From the NCBI RefSeq assembly GCF_900111035.1, contig NZ_FOFU01000011.1, forward strand, positions 44,161 to 108,160: a DNA stretch of 64,000 nucleotides, written 5' to 3'. The DNA comes from Treponema bryantii (GTDB taxonomy: Bacteria; Spirochaetota; Spirochaetia; Treponematales; Treponemataceae). Made by a program: the position numbers and the translations under genes. The notes under the pieces were generated by a model. It worked only from the letters and a program-made list of their open reading frames with translations. It was not told where the DNA came from and ran no database searches. This document shows positions 9,598-18,202 of this stretch, piece by piece; position 1 is the stretch's first letter, and every line of letters starts with the position of its first letter.

Positions 9598-11052
9598 TTA
9601 ATATGCACCTTTTCCAACTAATACGACCCATACAGTTTTGATAAGAATCCAGATATCAAGCCATATAGACCAGTTTTGAATATAATAAGTATCAAACGAA
9701 ATGCGCTCTTCATAACCTGTATCTGAACGACCGGAAACCTGCCACATTCCAGTTAATCCTGGAGAAACAGATAGAACATAATCTTTATAGTCTCCGTATT
9801 TTACAAGCTCAGGTTCAGTAACAGGGCGTGGACCAACAAGACTCATCTGTCCAACCAGAATATTAAATAACTGAGGAAGTTCATCGAGACTTGTTTTTCT
9901 AAGGAGTTTTCCAAACTTAGTTACACGAGGGTCATCAAGAAATTTACGGTCTTTCTCCCATTCTGCGCGTCGTACAGGATCTGTAGCTAAAATCTGCTCA
10001 AGAATTTCCTGTGAGTTTACACACATAGAACGGAATTTCCAGCATTTAATTTCTTTGCCGTTTTTACCAATGCGTTTATGACCATAAAAAATTGGACCTT
10101 TTGATGTAAGCTTCGTAAGAATACCAAGAATAATCATAACTGGTAAAACAATAGGCATGGTAATCAAGATTGCAAGTACATCAATACAGCGTTTAATGAA
10201 AAGGTTTCTCTTAAAAGTAAGGTTATGGATCGAAGAAAAACCAATGATTCCACCAATGTCTTTGAGCTGCTGCGTATTTGTAAAGAATGCCTGATGTTTT
10301 GAAACAGTAGTTGTATATCTGTAAGAAGACATGATATAAGACATATCTCCCTTATAATCACAAATAATTGCCTGTTTAATATTATGAGCTTTAATCTGTT
10401 TGTGTAAATCTTCTGAAGGAGGATAAACAGGAATTCCCTGATATTCAGAAGGCTCTTTAGCGTTTGAATCAATGATAACTGCCGGATGATATCCGAGATA
10501 TTTTAATTTAATGAGTTTATCAATAATAAAATTACTGCTTGTTTTATCTGTGTAAATGATTACAGGAACTCCCCACCAGCGGAAATGTGCAAAGGTGTGC
10601 TTAGCAATTTCGCGGAATGCAGGGAGTGCAATTGTACATATTGGAATTGCAATCATAAAAGCACAGGCTACTGCTTTTCCTGTACTATCCTTAAAAATAG
10701 CTTCAAGAAATTGATAATCATCATTTACATTTCCAAGATATACAGTAAGAATTATTGCAAGAAAACTGAAAAAGGTACAACCGAAATAATGTTTAATATC
10801 TTCTGTTGGAGAATTCATTATTCCAGGATAAAGTCCGTTTGCTGCAAAAAGAATCAGAACAAAAGGAATGTAAACTGAGTAATTTACAAAAGACTTAAAA
10901 TTTATATCAGAAGAATCAAATATATTTACAATAAAAAAGCCTGCACCAATACATAATAAAAGTATAATGGCGTCAACAATAAAAAGAGAAAAGCCAGAGA
11001 TAAAAGAGCTTGTATGTGGATGATTTTTCTTAAAATACGCAGATACTTCCAT
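9598..11052 (-). CDS. wbaP: Undecaprenyl-phosphate hexose-1-phosphate transferase, WbaP type
   Basis: Starts a lipid-linked glycan by moving a sugar-1-phosphate from a UDP-sugar to undecaprenyl phosphate. The 484 residues match WbaP-type enzymes: several N-terminal membrane segments (about 18-150), a nucleotide-fold-like middle region, and the C-terminal transferase domain from about 285. Motifs there are KCWKFRSM, TSLDELPQLFN (387-397, with the catalytic Asp-Glu), LVGPRP (405-410) and PGLTGMWQVSGRS. The sugar cannot be told from sequence (Gal, Glc or an amino sugar). It shares an operon with two GT4 genes upstream. Confidence 0.92.
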   Translation of the reverse strand: MEVSAYFKKNHPHTSSFISGFSLFIVDAIILLLCIGAGFFIVNIFDSSDINFKSFVNYSVYIPFVLILFAANGLYPGIMNSPTEDIKHYFGCTFFSFLAIILTVYLGNVNDDYQFLEAIFKDSTGKAVACAFMIAIPICTIALPAFREIAKHTFAHFRWWGVPVIIYTDKTSSNFIIDKLIKLKYLGYHPAVIIDSNAKEPSEYQGIPVYPPSEDLHKQIKAHNIKQAIICDYKGDMSYIMSSYRYTTTVSKHQAFFTNTQQLKDIGGIIGFSSIHNLTFKRNLFIKRCIDVLAILITMPIVLPVMIILGILTKLTSKGPIFYGHKRIGKNGKEIKCWKFRSMCVNSQEILEQILATDPVRRAEWEKDRKFLDDPRVTKFGKLLRKTSLDELPQLFNILVGQMSLVGPRPVTEPELVKYGDYKDYVLSVSPGLTGMWQVSGRSDTGYEERISFDTYYIQNWSIWLDIWILIKTVWVVLVGKGAY

Positions 11053-11066
11053 ATATAGTTTTTATA

Positions 11067-12164
11067 TTATAACATTTTATTTCTATTTTGTACAATAAAG
11101 TTAATCTTTTTGATGAATTCATTTTCAGAAAATTGCTGTACATGTTCAGTAAATGCTTTTCTGTCAGTGAACTCAGACTGTCTTTTTTCAAAAGAATCCA
11201 TACATTTGATAAGGGAATCTGTAGTCTGTTCTTCAAAGAACATACCTGTAACATTTTCCTTAATTGAATCCAAAGCTCCGCCTTTTTTATAGGCAAGAAC
11301 AGGACATCCGGCAGCATTTGCTTCAACAGGAATAATGCCAAAATCTTCAATTCCAGGGAAAAGAAGTGCCTTTGCCTTTGAAAGATAATCTGCAATTGCC
11401 TGGTCACTTACGCGTCCTGTAAAAGTTACAAGACCAGATTTTGTATATTCAGCAGCTTTTTTAGATTTTCCGTCTCCAATAACAACAATTTTGCGTCCAG
11501 ATTTAATGCAGGCTTCAATAGCAAGATCTGCACGTTTATAACCGACGAGCTGACCAAAGAAAAGATAGAAATCTTCGGGATTACGTGGATTATCAATATA
11601 TTTTTCGATTGCACAAGGCGGATAAACAACCTCTGCATTTCGTTTGTAATAACGGTTAATTCTGGAAGCTACATAATGAGAGTTTGCAACAAAGTAGTCT
11701 ACAAGATTACTTGAACTGATATCCCAAAGGCGTAATCCTGGTATCATCTTTTTCATAAAGAATTTTACAATAGGATTAGATTTCTTGAAATATTCATGAT
11801 ACATATCCCAAAGATAGCGCATTGGAGTATGACAGTAGCAGATATGGAAAGCATCTGGCGCAGGGCAGACACCTTTTGCAGGACCAGATTCACTGGAAAT
11901 AATAAGATCATAACCGGTAAGGTCGAGTTCCATCAAAGCTTTTGGCATAAACGGCATATACTTCTGGTACAGCTTTCTTGCCATAGGAAATTTGTTGATT
12001 TTTGTAGTATATACTTTATGGCTTCTGATTATATCTGAAACAGCATCTGGATTATAAACATTTGTATAAATATCAGCTTCCGGGAACATTTTACAAAGAG
12101 TTTCCAGAACTTTTTCACCGCCACGCATTGTAACAAGCCAGTAATGAACTAATGCAACTTTCAT
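11067..12164 (-). CDS. GT4-family glycosyltransferase
   Basis: 365-residue GT-B fold enzyme. The N-terminus MKVALVHYWLVTMRGGEKVLE is typical of retaining GT4 enzymes. The C-terminal donor-binding half has FFGQLVGYKRADLAIEA, and then FPGIEDFGIIPVEANAAGCPVLA with the family's E-x7-E signature. It probably adds a sugar to the lipid-linked precursor made by the WbaP-type enzyme next door. Its start overlaps the stop of the following GT4 by 4 bases. Donor and acceptor cannot be read from sequence. Confidence 0.9.
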   Translation of the reverse strand: MKVALVHYWLVTMRGGEKVLETLCKMFPEADIYTNVYNPDAVSDIIRSHKVYTTKINKFPMARKLYQKYMPFMPKALMELDLTGYDLIISSESGPAKGVCPAPDAFHICYCHTPMRYLWDMYHEYFKKSNPIVKFFMKKMIPGLRLWDISSSNLVDYFVANSHYVASRINRYYKRNAEVVYPPCAIEKYIDNPRNPEDFYLFFGQLVGYKRADLAIEACIKSGRKIVVIGDGKSKKAAEYTKSGLVTFTGRVSDQAIADYLSKAKALLFPGIEDFGIIPVEANAAGCPVLAYKKGGALDSIKENVTGMFFEEQTTDSLIKCMDSFEKRQSEFTDRKAFTEHVQQFSENEFIKKINFIVQNRNKML

Positions 12165-13234
12165 TTTATGCTCCTGAAGGTATTTATGATTATATTTGCT
12201 GTATTTTTGAAAGAATATTTCTGAGGAATAGCAGAAGCGGCCGGGGCCGGTTTATTAAAGGCTTCCTGGATTTTTTCAGCTAAATCTTTACTGTCTGCTG
12301 TCTTAAAGAATGTAACAGGAAATCCTTCATAGATTTCTTTGAATACAGGAATATCAGACATAACAACGTTTGTTCCCAGATATAAAGCTTCCATTGGAGG
12401 CATTCCAAAGCCTTCGTATAAAGAGGGCTGAACAAGAAGCCGAGCTTTCTGATAATAAGTCTGAAGTTCGCTGTCTGATATGCGGCCGGTAAAATTAATA
12501 TCTTTTTCTGATGAGTTTGAAAGCCGCTGTGCAATTTCCGAGTCACCGGAACGGAAATTATCTGCATTACCAACTATTACAAGTTTACAGTCCAGACCAT
12601 TCTTCTTACAGATTTCAAAAGCATCAAGCAGATAAGGAAGCCCTTTATGTTTTTTGATGTTTCCTACGTAAATTATTGAGTTGTCTTTTGTAATTTCACC
12701 TGTAGCAGGTTTGTTGTTATTAGCTGTAAAATGCTCAGGAACAGAATTATATGTGACAATCAAAGGCTTTTTTCTCAGACGGAGTTTTTCTTTGATCCGG
12801 TCTGCAGAAAACTGAGATACAGTAAATATTGCTTTAGATTTATTGATAGCCCTCTGATAAAAGAATTTACGGACAATTGTACCTAAAGATGATGAAAGTC
12901 CCGGAACATCAAGAAAAACTATATCATGAATAGTTGTGAAAACAGGTATTTTGATGCCGTTAGGAATATTGCAGTAAGGACTGTAAAAAAAATCACACAG
13001 GTTAATAATATTTCGCAAACTTTTAGGAAAAAAGAACATTTCTTTTAAGGAAAAAGTCTGAATTTCAGTTTCTATAATATGTGTATTAGCCGGTAATTTA
13101 GGAAGACTGTTTTTCTGATTGCTGTAAATCAAAAGGGTGCAATCGTAGGCTTCAGTAAAATAGGGAAGCAGAGATTCAAGATAAGTACCAATTCCTCCGC
13201 TGTTAAGCATGCGGCAGTCAATAAAAAGTTTCAT
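12161..13234 (-). CDS. GT4-family glycosyltransferase
   Basis: 357-residue GT-B enzyme. N-terminal MLNSGGIGTYLESLLPYF is typical of mannosyl- or rhamnosyltransferase-like GT4 members. The donor site has YVGNIKKHKGLPYLLDAF, then PSLYEGFGMPPMEALYLGTNVV, which carries the E-x7-E motif. It is the first gene of the wbaP operon and overlaps the next GT4 by 4 bases. There is no Shine-Dalgarno before the ATG; a -10 box ends 7 bases upstream (see the promoter entry). Confidence 0.9.
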   Translation of the reverse strand: MKLFIDCRMLNSGGIGTYLESLLPYFTEAYDCTLLIYSNQKNSLPKLPANTHIIETEIQTFSLKEMFFFPKSLRNIINLCDFFYSPYCNIPNGIKIPVFTTIHDIVFLDVPGLSSSLGTIVRKFFYQRAINKSKAIFTVSQFSADRIKEKLRLRKKPLIVTYNSVPEHFTANNNKPATGEITKDNSIIYVGNIKKHKGLPYLLDAFEICKKNGLDCKLVIVGNADNFRSGDSEIAQRLSNSSEKDINFTGRISDSELQTYYQKARLLVQPSLYEGFGMPPMEALYLGTNVVMSDIPVFKEIYEGFPVTFFKTADSKDLAEKIQEAFNKPAPAASAIPQKYSFKNTANIIINTFRSIK

Positions 13235-13241
13235 TAATTCA

Positions 13242-13270
13242 AGTATAGTTATTTATTGCTATATTAACAA
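13242..13270 (-). promoter_or_regulatory. Sigma70-type promoter of the wbaP operon, leaderless candidate
   Basis: Read on the minus strand: -35 TTGTTA (13265-13270), a 17-base spacer, then -10 TATACT (13242-13247). The ATG starts 8 bases after the -10 ends. The predicted transcript begins at or one base before the start codon. Confidence 0.6.
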
Positions 13271-13312
13271 TAGATTGCTTTAAGGTGAAAAAAGTGTTAT
13301 TTTTCTATATAT

Positions 13313-14995
13313 ATGAAGAAAATAGTTTTTACACTTTTAATTTCGTTCCTGATTTTTTCGTTATTTGCAAAATCAGGTAATTCAACTCAAGTAATAAAAT
13401 CTGGCCACTGGATCTATGATGATCTTGAAGCTTTGTGCATGGAAGCTAAAACAGAGTTTTTCTTTGAAACACAGCCAATGTCTATTGGCGAAATGACATT
13501 TTATTTCAAAAGAATCCCATATGAAAAGCTTTCAGACAGCGGAAAAGTTTTGTATGAAAAGGTAAAAGCTTTTCTTAATAAGAATGATGATTTTTTTCCG
13601 GAACAGGAAGTAAGGCTTTTCGGAAATATTAAAGTAAATCCTGAGTTTTATTATAAATCTAATAAAGATATTAACTGGAGTTTTGATTATTATATTAAAG
13701 ATTTCTTTATTACAATTCCTGTAATTTTTGGTTTTTCAGATTATGTAACAATTGAACCTGACTTTATTATAGCAAAAAATCAGCCGTCAGTTGCAGATCC
13801 AGATAACTTTACAAATATAGTTTATGCTGGAGATCAGTTTGAATTTACATTCCCTCGTTTTGCTTATGGTGCAGCCGGTCACGCATTCGAAAACTGGGGT
13901 CTTGATTTTATAATTGGTAAAGAAGGCCTTCAGATTTATAATACACAACTTGGAAGTATTCTTTATAACAGAACTTTTGAAACAGATATGTACTGTTCAT
14001 TGAATCTGTATACAGAATATCTGAAATATTCGTTACACGTTGCAGAAGTTGATAATACAAAGTTCTTGTATCTACATCAGCTTAATTTGAGACCATTTAA
14101 GTGGTTGAAGATTAATGTGCTCGAAGGCTCTTTGCTTAATGCTCCGTTTGAACTTCGCTATCTGAATCCGTTCATGCTTATGCATCAGTTTAATTCCTGG
14201 ACACAGTATGGGGATGCGCTTTCACCTGAAGAATCTAATTATTACAGTGAAGGACATTTCTGTGCATATTTTGGTTTAATGTTTGAAATTATTCCATTCA
14301 GAAACTTTAAGATTTATGGTATGTATGCACAAAATGAGATTCTTGATTTAGGTGGTTCAAGAACAGATAGAGCTTTGTCTGTTCCAGATAGTATTGGTTT
14401 CCAGCTTGGTTTACAATATGATATTAATCTGCCACAAAAAGGTCTTATAAAAACACATCTCGAAGGTGTTTATACTTCTCCATATTTATATGTAAAACAA
14501 AGTCCAGACTGGTCATTGTATAGAAAGAGAGTCAACGTTCAGACAGACCCAGATACAAGTACCTGGATTGGATCTCCATTTGGACCAGACTGTTTTGCTG
14601 TAACATTAAATGCTGAATATGACAGTCAGGATAAATGGAAAGCTGGAATTGGATATATATTCTCGATTCATGGCGAGAATACGGCAGAGAGTTTATTTGA
14701 TGTAGACAAAAATTATAATGGTAAATTCTGGACTTATTATCCTTATGTACAATATAAACTCGCAGAAGATGCTGATAGTGAAGAAGACTGTTTAGCAGCA
14801 AAAAATAAAGGACGTAACATGTGGATGTCTGGTGAACTGACATATAAACATCAGATTAAGCTTAACGGTTCATATTCTTTCTTAGATAATCTGAGTGTCT
14901 ACGGACAGACAGTTTATACAATTCAGATTTTTAATAGTGAAATTAATCATGCAATAGAGATTGCATGTGGATTAGAATATCAATTATTCAAATAA
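13313..14995 (+). CDS. Wzi-like outer-membrane protein, first of a pair
   Basis: 560 residues with a signal peptide (about 1-20, SLFAKS). The N-terminal region (about 28-95; GHWIYDDLEALCMEAKTEFF, then a helical stretch) resembles the opening of Wzi-family capsule-anchoring proteins. The rest is a long run of amphipathic aromatic strands ending in YQLFK, consistent with a beta-barrel. The gene is followed 11 bases later by a second protein of the same plan. Role as a surface-polysaccharide anchor is inferred from fold and context. Confidence 0.65.
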   Translation: MKKIVFTLLISFLIFSLFAKSGNSTQVIKSGHWIYDDLEALCMEAKTEFFFETQPMSIGEMTFYFKRIPYEKLSDSGKVLYEKVKAFLNKNDDFFPEQEVRLFGNIKVNPEFYYKSNKDINWSFDYYIKDFFITIPVIFGFSDYVTIEPDFIIAKNQPSVADPDNFTNIVYAGDQFEFTFPRFAYGAAGHAFENWGLDFIIGKEGLQIYNTQLGSILYNRTFETDMYCSLNLYTEYLKYSLHVAEVDNTKFLYLHQLNLRPFKWLKINVLEGSLLNAPFELRYLNPFMLMHQFNSWTQYGDALSPEESNYYSEGHFCAYFGLMFEIIPFRNFKIYGMYAQNEILDLGGSRTDRALSVPDSIGFQLGLQYDINLPQKGLIKTHLEGVYTSPYLYVKQSPDWSLYRKRVNVQTDPDTSTWIGSPFGPDCFAVTLNAEYDSQDKWKAGIGYIFSIHGENTAESLFDVDKNYNGKFWTYYPYVQYKLAEDADSEEDCLAAKNKGRNMWMSGELTYKHQIKLNGSYSFLDNLSVYGQTVYTIQIFNSEINHAIEIACGLEYQLFK

Positions 14996-15006
14996 AGAGG
15001 CATAAA

Positions 15007-16971
15007 ATGAAAAAAATTACTGTATTATTTGCAAGTATTGTTCTTCTCGGGTTCAGCGCTTTTGCTCAGACAAATGCAACAGTTTCTGTGACAGATGAGA
15101 TTTATGAATTGCTCGATGTTGCACAGAAAAAAGGTTTATGCTCACCTTTAAACAGTTATAAGCCATATTCAAAATCACAGATTTTAAATTGTCTTCGTGA
15201 GATTTATGATAATTCTGAAAAAATGTCAGAGCAGGAAATAAAAATTATTGAGCAGTATCTTGCTAAATATGAACCTTCTGAAAAAGAAAGAAAGAATGAT
15301 TTCTTTAATGCAAGTATAAAAAACTCGAATGAAAACTTTCCAGTAACATTTAATTATAAGAGCGAGTTTGAATTTGTATATTCAGGCGGACTTTATACAG
15401 ACTCCGACTACAACAGCTGGGGTATGGATAATATGTATAAAATCAATTTTGAAGGAGATCTTGGAAAAGGTCTTTCATACAGATTGAAGGGTGTACTTGA
15501 TTTTTCAAAAATGCCTCTTATGCAGGTTGGTGACTATTTCATTGGTTACCCTTGGTATGATGAAGAAGTTATTAACTTTTTGCTTGGTTATCACAAGCCT
15601 GATGATTCTGAATATGATGTATCGGCTAAGAAACGTTATATTCACCGTTATTTGAATAATTCTTACCTGCCATATTCATATAAAAAGCCATGGAGCGGAC
15701 AGTTCTATTTTGCAAAGAATATGAGTGCTTCTGGTCTTGAAGGATGGGCAACTAGTTTTGGTATGGGATTTTCAATTGATGGTGAAATCAGAAGTTCATT
15801 TTTCAATAATAATATAATTATTGGAGCCGGTCGTTATGACAGAGAAATAGCTGCTATGGATAACGGTAGTTCTCTTGTATTAAACAAACAGGCTTATCCA
15901 TTTATGGCAGTCGATGCGCAGTTCAAACTTTTTAATTTCCTTAAATTCTATTCATTAACAGGTATTCTTGAATATCCAAATCAGGATTATATAAATGAAG
16001 AGGAATTACAGTTGATTGGTAATCCTGCAAACCTTGATGATTCATATATGTATCAGAATGCATTTTCTCTTAATATGATTGAATTGGATTTAAAGAGATT
16101 GCATTTGGATTTTGGTTGTTCTGTAATCTGGCCAAAACGTTTTGAAATTGGATATATATTCCCACTTGCAAACTACGTAGAATATCAGAATCATATTGGT
16201 GACTGTGATAATCTTGCATTATTTGGAGATTTTAAATATACAATAGCAGGTCTTGGTTCTGTATGGGCATCTTTCTATCTTGATGAAATAAATGGTTTAA
16301 ATAATAATCCATTCATTTACACAAGAGCTATGTTTGCTTATCAGGGCGGTATAAAATATATACTTCCAAAACTTACATTTGCTTCTTTAAGCTTCCGATA
16401 TACAAAAATTGAACCATATTGTTATACACACCATTCAATAAACTATGCTCCATGGTACAGTCATTATATTTGTGAAAATTATTCAAATAATGGTGAATCA
16501 CTCGGATATTATCTGCCACCAAACTCAGATGAATTTTTACTCCAGTTTAAGATTAAACCTTCTGCTAATTCAAATGCAGGAGCCTCTTATCAGTTAATTC
16601 GACATGGTGCAGATTACGGTACTCAGCAGGTTCCTGGAAGTAATATTTATTCCGAATTAAGTAATAAGAATCGTGATGAATTGAAAAAATACTTCCTTCA
16701 TGATGGAGCATATAACTGGATTCATATTGTAAGTGCCGGAGGTAGAGTTTCGTTAAATACCAGATGGCCACTTTCTTTCTATGGAAATCTTGGACTTATG
16801 TTCAGTTATTTTACTGTAATAGATCAGGATAAATATAATAGAGATGATTATGGTAATAATGGAAACTGTAGAGATGTAGATTTTACTACACCGTTTGACA
16901 TTGCAGATACTGATGAGTATCCGACAATGTTCGGTGCAATTCTAACAGTTGGTGTTAGTATTAATTTTTAG
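15007..16971 (+). CDS. Wzi-like outer-membrane protein, second of a pair
   Basis: 654 residues starting MKKITVLFAS, with a signal peptide ending near FAQT. I chose the start at 15007 because the frame upstream runs into the previous gene and lacks a signal peptide. An N-terminal helical domain (about 25-95) is followed by a large predicted beta-barrel ending in VSINF with the C-terminal Phe of outer-membrane proteins. It has the same layout as its upstream neighbour, which suggests a diverged duplication. Its last 11 bases overlap the convergent downstream gene. Confidence 0.65.
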   Translation: MKKITVLFASIVLLGFSAFAQTNATVSVTDEIYELLDVAQKKGLCSPLNSYKPYSKSQILNCLREIYDNSEKMSEQEIKIIEQYLAKYEPSEKERKNDFFNASIKNSNENFPVTFNYKSEFEFVYSGGLYTDSDYNSWGMDNMYKINFEGDLGKGLSYRLKGVLDFSKMPLMQVGDYFIGYPWYDEEVINFLLGYHKPDDSEYDVSAKKRYIHRYLNNSYLPYSYKKPWSGQFYFAKNMSASGLEGWATSFGMGFSIDGEIRSSFFNNNIIIGAGRYDREIAAMDNGSSLVLNKQAYPFMAVDAQFKLFNFLKFYSLTGILEYPNQDYINEEELQLIGNPANLDDSYMYQNAFSLNMIELDLKRLHLDFGCSVIWPKRFEIGYIFPLANYVEYQNHIGDCDNLALFGDFKYTIAGLGSVWASFYLDEINGLNNNPFIYTRAMFAYQGGIKYILPKLTFASLSFRYTKIEPYCYTHHSINYAPWYSHYICENYSNNGESLGYYLPPNSDEFLLQFKIKPSANSNAGASYQLIRHGADYGTQQVPGSNIYSELSNKNRDELKKYFLHDGAYNWIHIVSAGGRVSLNTRWPLSFYGNLGLMFSYFTVIDQDKYNRDDYGNNGNCRDVDFTTPFDIADTDEYPTMFGAILTVGVSINF

Positions 16972-18202
16972 GATTCTCAAAAGAAGCCATTTTATTAATC
17001 ATATAGTCAGCTGTTAATTTACCAGCTTCACCAATATGCTGCCATGCTTCTGATTTATAATGAGCTCTGAGCTTAGCAAGTTCAGGGCTGTCAGAAGCAT
17101 TTTTAATTACTTCTGCAATATTTTCAAAATCCTTTTCCTGAATTGGTATACCAATTTTCTGTAATGTTGTTACAGCCCAAGGTTCATGACCAGTATCATA
17201 AATATCATATGGAAGCAAATCCATTTCAGAGTTTGCATACATAACAGGCTTGTCACAAAGGAAGGTATAGTCATATACAATTCCAGAGAAGTCTGAAATC
17301 ATAATATCTGCTTTTTTCAAAGAGTAGATATTATCACGCTCGTTATCCCATTCAATGTTTTCGTAATCCTTATAGCGTTCATGAAGACGATCGAGCATAT
17401 CTTTTTCAGAAATACGAGATTGTGGGTGAGGGCGGATAATAATTCTCATACCGCTCTTTGCAAGTGGATCAAGAAGTTTTTCACCATAGAGTCCAAGAAG
17501 TGCACTCTTTCCCCATGATGGAGAAACGAGAACAGTAAATTTATGGTTTTCTTCAGTTGGAATAGATTCCATTTTTTCTTTAAGAACATCGAGATATGTA
17601 CAACCAACAGTAACTAATTCCTTAGCAGGTAATCCTCTCTGATTCTCAAGAAGTCTGATATCATCTGCCTGGTAATCTCCAGTCATCAGTACAGAATCAA
17701 AGTAATCAAGACCGAAAAGACGATACATTGTTGAATCTGTGCAGGAATGGAAGATATGGCTGTAATGCTTAACATTCTTACTGCGTTTAAGCTGATATAC
17801 CTGAATACCAGGAGTTGTCATAAGAACAATACCTGCAGAAAGCATATTCAGTTTTGCATAAGCTACATTACCTGTACCAATATATTCTGCTTTTATGAAT
17901 TCATAATTCTTATCGAATACAGCATCGTCTTTTGAACCTGTGTAATATGTAAGCTCAATCTTACGCTTTTCGAACTCTTCAATAACAGGCTGGAAAACAG
18001 TCCAATAACGTTTGTCTTCACAGTAGATAACATATTTCTTATATGCTTTATCTTCCTGTACACCTTTTTTACCTGCAAAAAGTACTTTTAACTTAAGTAA
18101 CATTGCTTTTGATAAGAAAAAGAGTGTAGCAGCTGCTCCAATTAAAATTGAAAACAGCATACTTCCTGTACCAGGGTCAATATAAAGTGGAAGAATCATC
18201 AT
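16961..18202 (-). CDS. CDP-glycerol glycerophosphotransferase-family protein (TagB/TagF-like)
   Basis: 413 residues. The N-terminal YIDPGTGSM motif and one membrane segment (about 14-36) anchor it at the inner face. The GT-B-like catalytic part has RPHPQS (His for phosphate chemistry) and MISDFSGIVYDYTFLCDKP, the hallmark of CDP-polyol phosphotransferases that build teichoic-acid-type polymers. It overlaps the upstream cytidylyltransferase-type fusion gene by 4 bases (ATGA), which argues that it uses that enzyme's product. The transferred group could be glycerol phosphate, ethanolamine phosphate or another CDP-alcohol. Confidence 0.85.
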   Translation of the reverse strand: MMILPLYIDPGTGSMLFSILIGAAATLFFLSKAMLLKLKVLFAGKKGVQEDKAYKKYVIYCEDKRYWTVFQPVIEEFEKRKIELTYYTGSKDDAVFDKNYEFIKAEYIGTGNVAYAKLNMLSAGIVLMTTPGIQVYQLKRSKNVKHYSHIFHSCTDSTMYRLFGLDYFDSVLMTGDYQADDIRLLENQRGLPAKELVTVGCTYLDVLKEKMESIPTEENHKFTVLVSPSWGKSALLGLYGEKLLDPLAKSGMRIIIRPHPQSRISEKDMLDRLHERYKDYENIEWDNERDNIYSLKKADIMISDFSGIVYDYTFLCDKPVMYANSEMDLLPYDIYDTGHEPWAVTTLQKIGIPIQEKDFENIAEVIKNASDSPELAKLRAHYKSEAWQHIGEAGKLTADYMINKMASFENPKN

